This document shows positions 23,838 through 35,200 of a DNA stretch of 64,000 nucleotides, one piece after another (position 1 is the first letter of the stretch; each line of letters opens with the position of its first letter). Source of the DNA: Pleodorina starrii. Taxonomy: Eukaryota; Chlorophyta; Chlorophyceae; Chlamydomonadales; Volvocaceae. Location of the stretch: positions 1,444,501-1,508,500 of the forward strand of contig BRXU01000016.1 of NCBI GenBank assembly GCA_030267565.1. Direction: 5' to 3'. A model generated the notes under the pieces. The model saw only the letters and a program-made list of their open reading frames with translations. It was not told the DNA's origin and searched no databases. Position numbers and translations under genes: made by a program.

Positions 23838-26496
23838 CTAGGCCAGTTTCCGCAGCTGGTAGACCTCGCCCGCATCCGCTGCCTCCATCAGGGCGGCCAC
23901 TGGCAGGAAGCAGTCCAGGGAGGGCAACGAGGGCGGAGGGCTGCAGCCCCGGGTGCCGCACACGCGCAGCTGGGGCGGCAGAGCCTGGTTGGCCAACACA
24001 GCCGGGCGGGCGGGCGGGCGGGCGGGTTGGGGGTGAGGGTGAGGGTGGTTGGGGGGGGAGGGAGGGGTCGCCTAGAAAGGAAGAAAGGCGGCAGTCGGTA
24101 CGGTCGGTCGGTCGGTTGGTCAGGCCTGCAGCCTCCCCTCCCTCACGCAGGTGTCAGATGTCAGGTGCGGTATGCACCGGCGGACCTGTGGGTCCCACCG
24201 TAAGGGGTTCCACTGCAAAACCCAAAATCCAGCACCGATTCAATCAATCATTCATTCAATCAGTCACGCAGCGATTGTCCATCCGGGGTTCTGTACCCAG
24301 GGCCCAGGGCGGCTGGCGCACAGCGCGCGGGTGCCGTACTGTGCCGTACCTGCGCGATGTACGCCAGGATCATCTGTTCGCAGCTGTACGGCCCCAGCAC
24401 CCGGGCCTGCTGCTGCCGCTCCTGCGGCGCCGGCGAAGCCGACGAGGACTGCGCCGCGTGTGGATCCCCTCCTTCCGCCGCCACGGCCGCGGCCGAGGAG
24501 GCTGATGATGAGGAGGAGGCTGTGGTGGTGGTGCCCTCGGGCGGCTGATTCCCCCCGCGGCCACTATCCGCCCTGTCCTCCTCCAGGCACCACCACAGCG
24601 AATCCATCGCATACTCCCCGCGGGGCCCCTGGAACAAGCTGCGTCGGGTGGTGGTGGTGGTGGTGGTGAGGAAGAAGATACCGCGGCGGAGGGACGGTAC
24701 ACGGTAGGCGAGGAGGTGGGGCGGGGGCCGAGGGGGACGTGGGGGCACGGGGACGTGGGGCGGGCGCGGATGTGTCATGCGTGTTCTGAAACGCGGTACG
24801 GGAGCAGCTCCCTGGTTGCCGCAACCAGCCGGTCAGAACCCCCAAAACCCACGGCGCCTGCTCCCGGTAGCCAGCATCGGGTCGAAACGAGCCCAGGGGC
24901 ACAGTGAACCCCAAAACCTGTACCCCACCCCCCACCCACCCCCAGGACAGCCCCCTCCCCCCCTCGTGCAGCGGTATAGAGCTATCCTAAGAGCCACCCC
25001 ACCCCACCGCACCCCACCCCATCCCACCCCACCCCACCCCACCTGAACAGTGCCGTCATGAATCCGGTGAAGGGCGAGGTGAGGGGCCGCACACAGGACA
25101 GAGCCGGAGGCCGCTCCTCAACCTCACCCTCCGACTGAGACTGAGACTGAGCCGCCGCCGCCGGCACCTCGCCGCCCGCCCGCCTAGCAGCTCCGCTACC
25201 GCCGTCCTCCCCGTCGCCACGTGCAGCAGCAGCGGCAGCAGCAGCGCCGTCCTCCGGTGCTGTGCCCGCCGCCGCTGCCCCCGTTTGTTCTTCGGGTGAC
25301 GTCGTCCCCGTCGCCTCCGCTGCCGCTGCCGCCGCCGTCGTCGGCTGATGTGGCGTCCGTTGCGGATCCAGCCCGGCAGGTCGCCCTGCGGTGCGGTGCG
25401 GTGCGGTGTAAACGGGATATTCCAGGTGAGTGGGGGGGTGAGTGAGCGCGCTCGAGTTGCCCGCCGCTGCTGCTGCTGCTGCGGCCGCGGCTCCCGCCCC
25501 TCCCGTTCCGCACAGACATCCTCCCTTCCTTTCCCTTCCCCTTCCGCTGCCCTCCCTTCCCCTCCCGCCTCCCTCCCCCTCCCGGCCCCCTCCCGCCCAT
25601 CGCCTCACCGGCGGCAGCAGCTGCTGCTGCTGCATGCGCCGCCCGCGGGAAGATGGGAATGGGAATGGCGACATACCCCGTCGAGGGCCTGGAGGGAGAG
25701 CCCTTGGGCGACGGATGCGGCGGCGGCGCCGCTGCTGCCGCCTCCTCCCCCTCCTCCCTCCGAGCGCCAGCCTCTGGCCCCTGGTCCGCTGCCGCCGCCG
25801 CCGCCGCCGCCTCCTCCTCGCCCTCCGGCGGCGGCGCCGCAGTGGTGGAAGCCGGCGCCGCCGCCGCGGAGTCAGGCTCCTGCGGCTCCGCCCCTTGCTC
25901 CTCCACTCCATCCGCCGCCGCCGCTGGCGCCGCCGCAGCGGCAGCCGCAGCAGGAGCCCCTTCGGACGGGTCCGTCTTCCCGGCTTCTGGCCCCGCATCG
26001 CGCCCCTCCGCGCCATCAGCGGCGCCGTCAGCGGCGGCGGCGGCCGCCTTGGGCGGCGGTACGAACGTCTTGGCGCCGGGGTTCAGCCAGGCCTTGGCTG
26101 CGGGGTTCAGCCACGTCTTGGCACCGGGGTTCAGGAACGTCGGCGCGCTCGGATTGAGACCCCGGCTTGCCGTCTTGGTGGCAGCAGCCGCCGCTGCCGT
26201 CGTGTCACCAGCTGCCGCTGTCGCCGCCATGCCAGCCGCCACCGCCGCCGCCAGCGCCGCCACGGCGGGCGACGGCTTCGCCGCCGCCGCGGCGCCCGCG
26301 CCGACGCTGCCGCCGACGCTGCCTGACGCGGGGGGGATCTCCGCCCCTTCGTCGCCGTACTCCTCTTCCTCGCCCTCTTCCCCCGCCTCCTCCTCCTCTT
26401 CCGCCGCTGGGGACTCGCCGTACCCCACTGCGGTGCGTTCCAAGTTGTCCTCCCCGTGTTCGCCGTCGTAGCCCCGATAAAACCCTTCATACGCGG

Positions 26497-26568
<72 letters not shown>

Positions 26569-27233
26569 CATGCTTACGTGTATCGGTACACTCATACTAC
26601 GTTCATGCTTTCATGGCCTTTTTCTTATCGAATCGAAGAGCACGTGCAAAGTGCGCCTTCAGGAAGAACCACCCGCCGCGTGACGGCATGTGCACCCCTT
26701 TGCGGCTCCCAACGCGGTGTAAGCGCCGAGGTAAAGTCTAGGGGCGCTGGTTGCCCCCCGTATGCCCCGTGTCCCCCTGTTCCTGATTCCCAGCTCAGTG
26801 GCGTACCTTGGAACCAAGATGGGTCGTACATCTCGGGAGCATCGGTGCCGCTTGGGAAGGGGCCACCCATGGGCCCGTAGCCGTAGACTGGGGCGCCGTA
26901 CGGCGGTACAGGACCGTAGGGCGCGGCCGCACCAGGTCCTGGCCCCATGGTGGATGCCAAGGCGGCTCCAGCGTTGAAAGCCATCGCGTAAGGGTTCACG
27001 GGGCCGGCGGGTGGCACCATTTGGGGATAGCCGCCGCCCAGGGCAGGGTACTGACCCTGCCCATACCCATAGCCGCTGCCGTCCATGCCGCGCTCAGTCA
27101 CAAATTGGTTATCAGTCCAATACGTTGCGTCCTTGCTTACGCTGAACGCGAAGGCGCTGGGCTCTACGACTACCGTGCAATGGTCGCCACGTTCAAACGA
27201 ATTGTGCTTCCAAGTAAGGTAGATACAGTCAAT
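23838..27233 (-). CDS. Protein with tandem PAM2-like motifs and GYF-like C-terminus (5' end unresolved)
   Basis: Exons (minus): about 27233 (open limit) to 26807, then 25609-26484, 25043-25385, 24350-24638, 23838-23984, with matching phases. Exon 1 reads SAFAFSVSKDATYWTDNQF before a Gly/Tyr/Pro-rich stretch. The frame stays open up to a stop near 27234 but has no ATG there, so a further 5' exon or a start at 27089 (MDGSGYG) is possible. Exon 2 encodes an acidic run and then four LNPxA units at about 26056-26160 (LNPSAPTF, LNPGAKTW, LNPAAKAW, LNPGAKTFVPP). These resemble PAM2 motifs that bind the MLLE domain of poly(A)-binding protein. Exons 4-5 give SLWWCLEED, GPYSCEQMILAY and LPPQLRVCG, a pattern like a GYF proline-peptide-binding domain split by a low-complexity insert. 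A role in mRNA translation or decay is inferred. Confidence 0.6.
25014..25042. repeat. (ACCCC)n pentamer directly after a 5' splice site
   Basis: On the sense (minus) strand the intron of the PAM2/GYF gene starts with GTGGGGTGGGG repeated about six times. It is G-run rich immediately downstream of the donor. Confidence 0.8.
26494..26572. repeat. (GGCA)n microsatellite, about 19 copies
   Basis: Perfect GGCA tetramers lie in the first identified intron of the PAM2/GYF gene. On the sense strand they read (TGCC)n and end about 10 bases before the acceptor used at 26485, taking the place of the polypyrimidine tract. Confidence 0.9.
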
Positions 27234-29298
27234 TCAAGCACCACACCATCCTAGGTAGACATCCAAGTAGGCCGCCTCAGTTCGCGAGCGGTGGTCGGGG
27301 CAAGGGTGGCTGTTGTTCAGGGTAAAGTAATGAGAGCAAGCTACCTTGCACGATCCGCAGTGATTATAGTTTTTCTATCTGAAAAATGTAATTCAGCGAG
27401 CGCGCCGTGCAACTCCTTAGTTGCCAGGGCTTGTGAGCGGCTCTCCAATTATTTGGTAGCAATCGACTGGCCGCACCGGGTCACCGGATCGCTTTGTCAA
27501 CAGTACATGGCCACCAACCCGAGCTCGCAGCTGTCGGTCGGATGCGCTGTCCCAGCGGCCATGGCGCGTATGCAGTCGTTTCTTTGTGCTGAGATGCCGT
27601 ACACTGCGTGAAGTGCCGTACTTGAAACTCAGCGAAGCCCTTAATTCCCTCTACGCCGCCCTGCATCAAGAAGTACTGCGCTGGAGCCCTTTGCCTCTGG
27701 AGTGGTTTTAACAGTGGAGCCGTAAGGATGAGCCACACGTGTGGAGCCACCCGGGGGCTAGCCACTAGTAGCCACAGCAGCGGGCACCGGCTCCGGAACC
27801 CTCGTTAGCCAGGGTTCTGGAGCCCCCAGCGGGCCGTGCACATTGCAGCGGAGACGACGACGACGACGACGACGAGCCGGGGGCCAGGTACTGCGTACAC
27901 TCGCCGATGAGGGCAGCCCCCATCGCTCGCAGGCAGCGTGTCAGTCCAGTCAACACCAGCTCAGATGTTCAGTTCAGTCAACAATACATCAGTCGCCATC
28001 AGAAAGAAAGGAGGGCCCGAGGCTCCGCGCCGGCCGCGCCGGCCGCGTGGCGCCAGCGCCCTCCCTCAGCGCCAGCCCCCTCACGCCCGTCTCTCGCCTC
28101 CTCCTCCCTCCTCCGCCCTCTTCCGGCGCGGCAAACCTTTATTCACATCCCTCCCCCCCTTCTCCATACAGCAGCGGGGAGAGTGAGAAGCGCTGCGACA
28201 CAGGACAGGACAACGCGAACCCCTCCCGCCCACCCTCAGCCCTTTACCACCAACCACACACGCAGCCAGGGGCTCCGAAACCGCCCCGCCCTCGCCTGGT
28301 CATTGAACGATTGAAGCCACCATCCCCTCTTTTTTTGACGTCCAACCCCAAAAATCCAGAAACGATTGATTCATAAACCTACCAAAAGTAAAGCGACCCG
28401 TTTCGGGTAGCGTCGCGACCTCCCTCTCTCTTTGCGATTTCACCCTGTTGTAGCGATGAAAAGTTACCGTACCTCTGCCCGCCACTACCCTCCACTCCCG
28501 ATACACCGCCCCTTGGCAACCCAACCCGGCTCGCGTTCTGTGCACACACGCGCGCATGCGTGAACGTGACTAAAAGCTATGGCAAACGTATGTACAGTTA
28601 GTTGGTTGATTCCATATGTACGGCATTACGATGCGATAGGCTGGCCGTGATGGTTGGCCCGTCGACCCACACCCACCCGACCCACAGCTTCAGCCACCGG
28701 GGGTTGAAACGGCCAAGCGACCCAACCCGCTCCCTTTTGCGTTCCCCCCGCCTGCCCACCGTGTCCGCCCGCCCACCGCGCCCGCCGGTCGCTCGGGGGC
28801 CCACCAGCCCCCAACCAACCACCTCCCAATGCTGGTCTAGGACCCACCATCATGTGTAGGACCCACCATAACGACGACCGCTCCGAAACCGCTTCCATCC
28901 TGCGATAACAGACCGCTCCGAAACCGGTTCCAAACCAACCGGGCAGCAGCCAGCCAGCCAACGAGCCAGCCAGCCAGGCTGTCAGCAGGTGTACGACATC
29001 CCTAACTCCTCGACCTGACCTCAGACTGGCAAGATCACGATTCCCGCTGAACTAATAAAACCTTAAAAACCCTAAATCCTAAAGCCCTAGGACAAGAATC
29101 CCGTCGGCCCCAACAGGCTTTCCATCTGAATTAATTGAGCTGCCCAAGGCCATGCGTTTCATTTCGCTCACTTTTGAGTGCGGTCACGTGTTTCGGTGCT
29201 CTTTGACCCTTGCACACGTGTTGCAGTACACACATGTACAAACACACGAACGCGGCCCCGCTCCCCGCAGGGGCGGGCAGGGGCCGGTGACACCAGCC
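27234..29298. other. Intergenic region, possible 5' exon(s) of PAM2/GYF gene
   Basis: This lies between the 5' side of the PAM2/GYF gene and the 3' end of the TPR gene. 27234-27600 is AT-richer and is the likely place for the missing 5' exon and promoter; a plausible donor (GCAAG then GTAGCT) is seen near 27335 but could not be joined with confidence. A CGA triplet run lies at 27853-27876, and degenerate CCCTAAA-type motifs at about 29055-29090. No other gene was recognised. Confidence 0.45.
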
Positions 29299-32200
29299 CT
29301 AGCGGGCGGGTCGGACCCGGCGTTTGGCGCCGCCGCCCAATCCGCAGCACCCAACGGACGTGTCCTCATAAGCCTCCTCCTCCTCCTCGCCTGCGCCGCC
29401 GCCGCCGCTGGCGCCGCCGCTGGCGCCGGCACTGGCGCCGACGCGCGCCGCCCGGCCAGCGTCGCTCTGCGACTTGTGCGACCCTACGTCGGGCCCCTGA
29501 CCGTTGCCGCTGCCGTTGCCGTCCTCCTCCTCCTCGTCATCGGCATCGTCATCTAGGTCAATGTCGGCCTTTGGGGTGGGTGGCGGGTGTAAGGAAGACA
29601 CCGCAGAGGAAGGACGGGATTTGAGATTTGGAGATTTGGAGATTTGAGATTGGCAGCGCATGCGTGTGACAGGACATATAAAAGGGTTGTAGCGGCAGTT
29701 CTGCAGTGAAGCGATGGTGCCGACCGCCACACAACAACCGGGACAACACCCTCACGGCCCCCAAACCCTAAAACCCTGAAACCCTAAAACCCAACCTGCT
29801 GCAGCAGTGCCTTCTTCGAGATGCCTCCCCGAATGGAGATCATGGAATTCGTGACGGACCGCCGCGTGTCCATCGCCTCAACAGAATTCCGACGGCCGCC
29901 GCTGCCGGCGCCGGCGCCGCCGCCGCCGCCAGCCTTCGGCCGCACCGATCGGCTGCCGGCGCCGCCAATGGCGCCGCCGCCGCTGCCGGCGGCGACGGTG
30001 ACGGTGACGCTGCTGTTGTACGCGAAGCCGCTGGCGGTAATCAGCGGCGTCGTCATCGCGTCGTACACTTCCTCATCGACGGCGAGCTGTGAGCCGGATC
30101 CGCCGCCGCCGCCGGCGCCCTTGGGCGCCGCCGCCTTGAGCGAGCCGGCAGCGGCGGCGGCGCCGTCGGCGCCGTGCGGCCGCGGCGGCTCGTCCAACGA
30201 GACCGTGGCGGCGCCGGCGGCGGCCGCCTCCGCCGGCGCCATCCGGGGCAGGCCCGGCGAGACGCAGCCGTCGGCGCCGTCGTCGGCGTCGCCGCCGCCG
30301 CCGCTGGACGCCGCCGCCAGGCGGCTCTTTCGCGCGTCGGCCAGCGGCCCTGACGATGCGGTGATGCGCCCCGCCGCCACCAGGGACGAGTGGACGCGCC
30401 CCACGACGCTTTGCGCGCGGCTGGCGGCGGCACGTGGCTGACTGGACCCTCCGCCGCTGGACCGCTGTTGTTGGCTGCGGCGACTGACAAAGGACGCAAA
30501 GGAGTGGTGCAGCCCGCCGCGATCGCCGCCGGCCTCTTCGCTGGCGGCGGCGCCGCCGCCGCCGCTGGCGGCGCCGCCGCCAGAGCTTCCGACGGCGGAT
30601 CCGCGGGAGCGGCGGCGCTTGGCCGTCAGGCTCCGGCCCAGAGGGCCCAGCAGGGTAGACATGATGGAGCCAACACTCTCAGCGGAACGAGCCACGGAGG
30701 GGGAGGCGGCGGCGGCGGTGGCGGCGACCCGGGCGTTCCGGCTGTCACCGCCGCCGCCGCCTGCGGCGGCGGCGGCGGCGGTGTACGGCACCGTGGCGGC
30801 GGACTCCGCCTCAGTGACGGCGCCGTCGTCGTCGTCGTCGTCGGTGGTGGTGGTGTCGTCCGTACCGTCGTCGTCGTCCTCGTCTTCGGCGGCGGCGCCT
30901 TCGGCGCCGCCGCGCCGCCGCTGCCGCCGCTGCTCCCGCCGCTCCTTTCGCCGCTGTCGTCTCGCCGCCTCCTCCCGCTCCTCCTGTTCGTTTTGCTGTC
31001 GCCGCTCGCGCTCCTGCATCTCGATGTACACCGCCTCGTACAGGGCCTGTACGGCAAAGGTTGGCGGTTGGCGGTTGGTGGTTCAGGTCTCCGCGTGGGG
31101 AAGTAGGTAAGGCAGCGCTTGGGGTAGGCGGGCAGGCGCGCAACACGGCGACGAAACACATACACACACGCCTCCTTCGCCAGCCGAATGCGCCCTCGCC
31201 CCACGCCCCCCTCGCCCCACGCCCTATCGCGATACTCCACCGGCCGCGACGCGGCGACACAGCGGTTGGAGTGCAGTGCAGCTGCCTAGTCCGTTGGCCC
31301 TACCCTTCACGAGCCTGGAGCCCACTCTTAACAACCAACCCACACACACACGCGAGCAAGCAGGCAAGCAAGCCCCGGTTCTGGGCTGTCACCCACCCAC
31401 CCACCCACCCACCAGGTATCTCGCGACCTGCTCCGACCCCTCCCCGAGCTCCGAAGCCAATGTCTCCACCAGACGGGCGTACAGCTCCCCGGCGTCCTCC
31501 AGCAGGCCCTGCAGAGTACAGTACGGCAGGGTGTGTGATGGGCGCCCGCCAACGCAACGCACCGGCGCGTCATGGGCGCTGTAGATGATGTACAGGGAGG
31601 CACATCGCACAGCACGCACAGCACGCGACACGCTTCCTCAGCGCCTCCGCTCCCTCCCCCTCCCCCTCCCCCTCCCCTCGTTCACGGGCTCCGGCCTATA
31701 CGTGGATAATCCCCCTCCCCCTCCTCCTCCCCCGGCTTCACCCACCAGCTGCCTCAGCACCTCCGCCAGCCCCTCCGCACACGTCAGCGTCACCGGATGC
31801 GCCGCCCCCAGCGCCCTCTCGCTAGCCACCAGCGCCCGACACGACAACACCTCCGCCTCCTCCAACCGACCCGCGCCGCCTGCGATCTCCGCCGCGCCGC
31901 GCATCGCGATCAGGGCAGCGGCGCGGAGCCGCCGCCGCGCGGCGCGCGCGGCGGGGTCGGCGGCGGCGGTTGTGGCGGTTGTGGTGTCTAGGTCCAGGGT
32001 GTCTGTCAGGGCGAGTACCCTGCAGTGCGGGAGGGGGAGGAGGAGGGGGAGGGGGAGGAGTGGTTTTGGGGGGTGGGTGGAGGTGAAGGTGAGTAGGCAT
32101 ATTTCGTAAGTCGTAAGTCGCTACTGGGTCCGCGCCGCCCTCCCAACCTCCGTCGCCTCTCTGTCCCCTTCCTTCGCCCCTCGTTTCCCCGCGCCCCCAT

Positions 32201-35200
32201 TTGGGCTGTCACAATACCCCACCCCACCCCACCCCCCACCCCAACCCCCCACACCCACAACCCGAATCCACGCTCCCGCTCTCCACCTCATTCCACTCCA
32301 CCCCACTCCACCCCACTCGCCTCCTAAACAGCTCCTCGGCCTCCTGGTTCCTGCCCCCCTCCTTGATCAGCACTCCCAGCTGGTTGGCGGTGATGACGGT
32401 CTCCGGGTGGCGGGGGCCCAGGGAGGAATCAAGCACCTGGGGGGAGGGGGAGGAGGAGAGTGAGGAGGAGGGAGGGGGGGGCCGAGAGTGCCGTCGGGTC
32501 AGCAGAGCAAGCCAGGGCAGGACAGGGCAGGACAGGACAGGACAGGACAGGACAGGACAGGACAGGGCAGGACAGGGCAGGACAGGACAGGGCAGAACAG
32601 GGCAGGGCAGGGCAGGGCAGGGCAGGGCAGGGCAGGGCAGGGCAGGGCAGGGCAGGGCAGGGCAGGGCAGGGCAGGGCAGGGCAGGGCAGGGCAGGACAG
32701 GACAGGACAGGACAGGACAGGACAGGACAGGACAGGGCAGGGCAGGGCAGGGCAGGGCAGGGCAGGGCAGGTCAGGTCAGGTCAGGTCAGGTCAGGTCAG
32801 GTCAGGGCAGGGCAGGGCAGGGCAGGGCAGGGCAGGGCAGGGCAGGGCAGGGCAGGGCAGGGCAGGGCAGGGCAGGGCAGGGCAGGGCAGGGCAGGGCAG
32901 GGCAGGGCAGGGCAGGGCAGGGCAGGGCAGGGCAGGGCAGGGCAGGCCAGGGCAGGGCAGGGCAGGGCAGGGCAGGGCAGGGCAGGGCAGGGCAGGGCAG
33001 GGCAGGGCAGGGCAGGGCAGGGCAGGGCAGGGCAGGGCAGGGCAGGGCAGGGCAGGCCAGGGCAGGTCAGGGCAGGGCAGGGCAGGTCAGGTCAGGTCCG
33101 GGCAGGGCAGGTCAGGTCAGGGCAGGGCAGGGCAGGGCAGGGCAGGGCAGGGCAGGGCAGGGCAGGGCAGGGCAGGGCAGGGCAGGGCAGGGCAGGGCAG
33201 GGCAGGGCAGGGCAGGGCAGGGCAGGGCAGGGCAGGGCAGGACAGGACAGGACAGGACAGGACAGGACAGGACAGGACAGGACAGGACAGGACAGGACAG
33301 GACAGGACAGGACAGGACAGGACAGGACAGGACAGGACAGGACAGGACAGGACAGGACAGGACAGGACAGGACAGGACAGGACAGGACAGGACAGGACAG
33401 GACAGGACAGGACAGGACAGGACAGGACAGGACAGGACAGGACAGGACAGGACAGGACAGGACAGGACAGGACAGGACAGGACAGGACAGGACAGGACAG
33501 GACAGGACAGGACAGGACAGGACAGGACAGGACAGGACAGGACAGGACAGGACAGGACAGGACAGGACAGGACAGGACAGGACAGGACAGGACAGGACAG
33601 GACAGGACAGGACAGGACAGGACAGGACAGGACAGGACAGGACAGGACAGGACAGGACAGGACAGGACAGGACAGGACAGGACAGGACAGGACAGGACAG
33701 GACAGGACAGGACAGGACAGGACAGGACAGGACAGGACAGGACAGGACAGGACAGGACAGGACAGGACAGGACAGGACAGGACAGGACAGGACAGGACAG
33801 GACAGGACAGGACAGGACAGGACAGGACAGGACAGGACAGGACAGGACAGGACAGGACAGGACAGGACAGGACAGGACAGGACAGGACAGGACAGGACAG
33901 GACAGGACAGGACAGGACAGGACAGGACAGGACAGGACAGGACAGGACAGGACAGGACAGGACAGGACAGGACAGGGCAGGGCAGGGCGGGGCCGCCCTT
34001 TGTTGAGATGTCCTCATCAGGCAACGGCCGCAGCCGTGAAGAGCGAAACACCCACCCACCCACCCCGGCCCCACCCACCCTTCCACCGCTTCGGTACCGC
34101 CCCCCTTTCCCCCCCCTCCCCACCTCACCTCCCCTCCCCCCTCCCCACCTCCATCGCCCTCCGCAGGTGCCTCTCCGCCTCCTCCGCCTTCCCCTGCTGC
34201 GCCAACACCTTGCCGAGCTCACGAATGGAGGAGCCACTGTCCGCGTGATCCGGACCCAGACTGCTCACGTGCACAGACACGGCCCTGGACGCAATTTCGC
34301 AGTTTCGAAATTTCGTAATTTGCAACTTCGCACTTCGCAATTTCGCAATTCGCAATTTCGCAGTTTCGCAGTTTCGCAAGTTCGCAGTTTCGCAAATTCG
34401 CAGTTTCGCAATTTCGCATTGCAACAAGAACAGGAAAGGGGAAGCCTCAGCGCGCCGGCGAGCCAGCGAACCAGCTAGCTAGCGAGCTAGGTGGGCTGCT
34501 CCTCCCCTCTACCTTGCCCTTCCCGCCTTGCTTTTTCTTCCAATTCAGCCCCCCTCCCACCCCCTCCCTCCCTTCCTCACCTCCCTCCCTCCCGCCCCCT
34601 CCCTCCCCCGCCCCCTCCCTCACCTCCTGAGCAGCGGCTCCGCCTCCAGGGGTCTGTCCATCTGCGCCAGGAGGGAGGCCAGGTCGGCCAGGGAGGCGGC
34701 GGTGTCCGGGTGCTGGGGACCCAACACGAGCTCCCGAGTGTCGAGAATCCTGGGGGGGAGGTGCGGGGGAGGGGAGGGGCGGAAGGAGGGGAGGGGCGGA
34801 GGGAGGGGAGGGGAGGGGAGCGGCGAAGGGAGGGAGGGGCGGAGGGAGGGAGGGGCGGAGGGAGGGGAGGGGCGGAGGGAGGGGAGGGGCGGAGGGAGGG
34901 GCGGAGGGAGGGAGGGGCGGAGGGATTATCCACGTATAGGACGGATGAAGGGCAGGAAGGAGCGTGGAGGGGAGGAGCGGGAAAAGGGAGGGCAGGGGGA
35001 GCGGCCCCCCGGTTCCCTACCCCACTGCCCCACAGCCCCCCTCCACCTCCACCTCCCTCCCACTCCGGCCCCCCGACCCGCTTGACCCCCTTGGCCCCCT
35101 CTCCTCAAACATCCACCTTCCACTCCCACCATACCCCCTTCCACTCCCACCATACCCCCTTCCACTCCCACCATACCCCCTTCCCCGCCCCATTCCACTC

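Noticed and set aside
32201..34478. Several open frames of 580-670 codons on the plus strand and 340-380 on the minus strand
   Set aside because: They are created by the stop-free 5-base satellite, which reads (GQDRT) or (LSCPV) in every frame; the satellite lies in an intron flanked by in-phase TPR exons.
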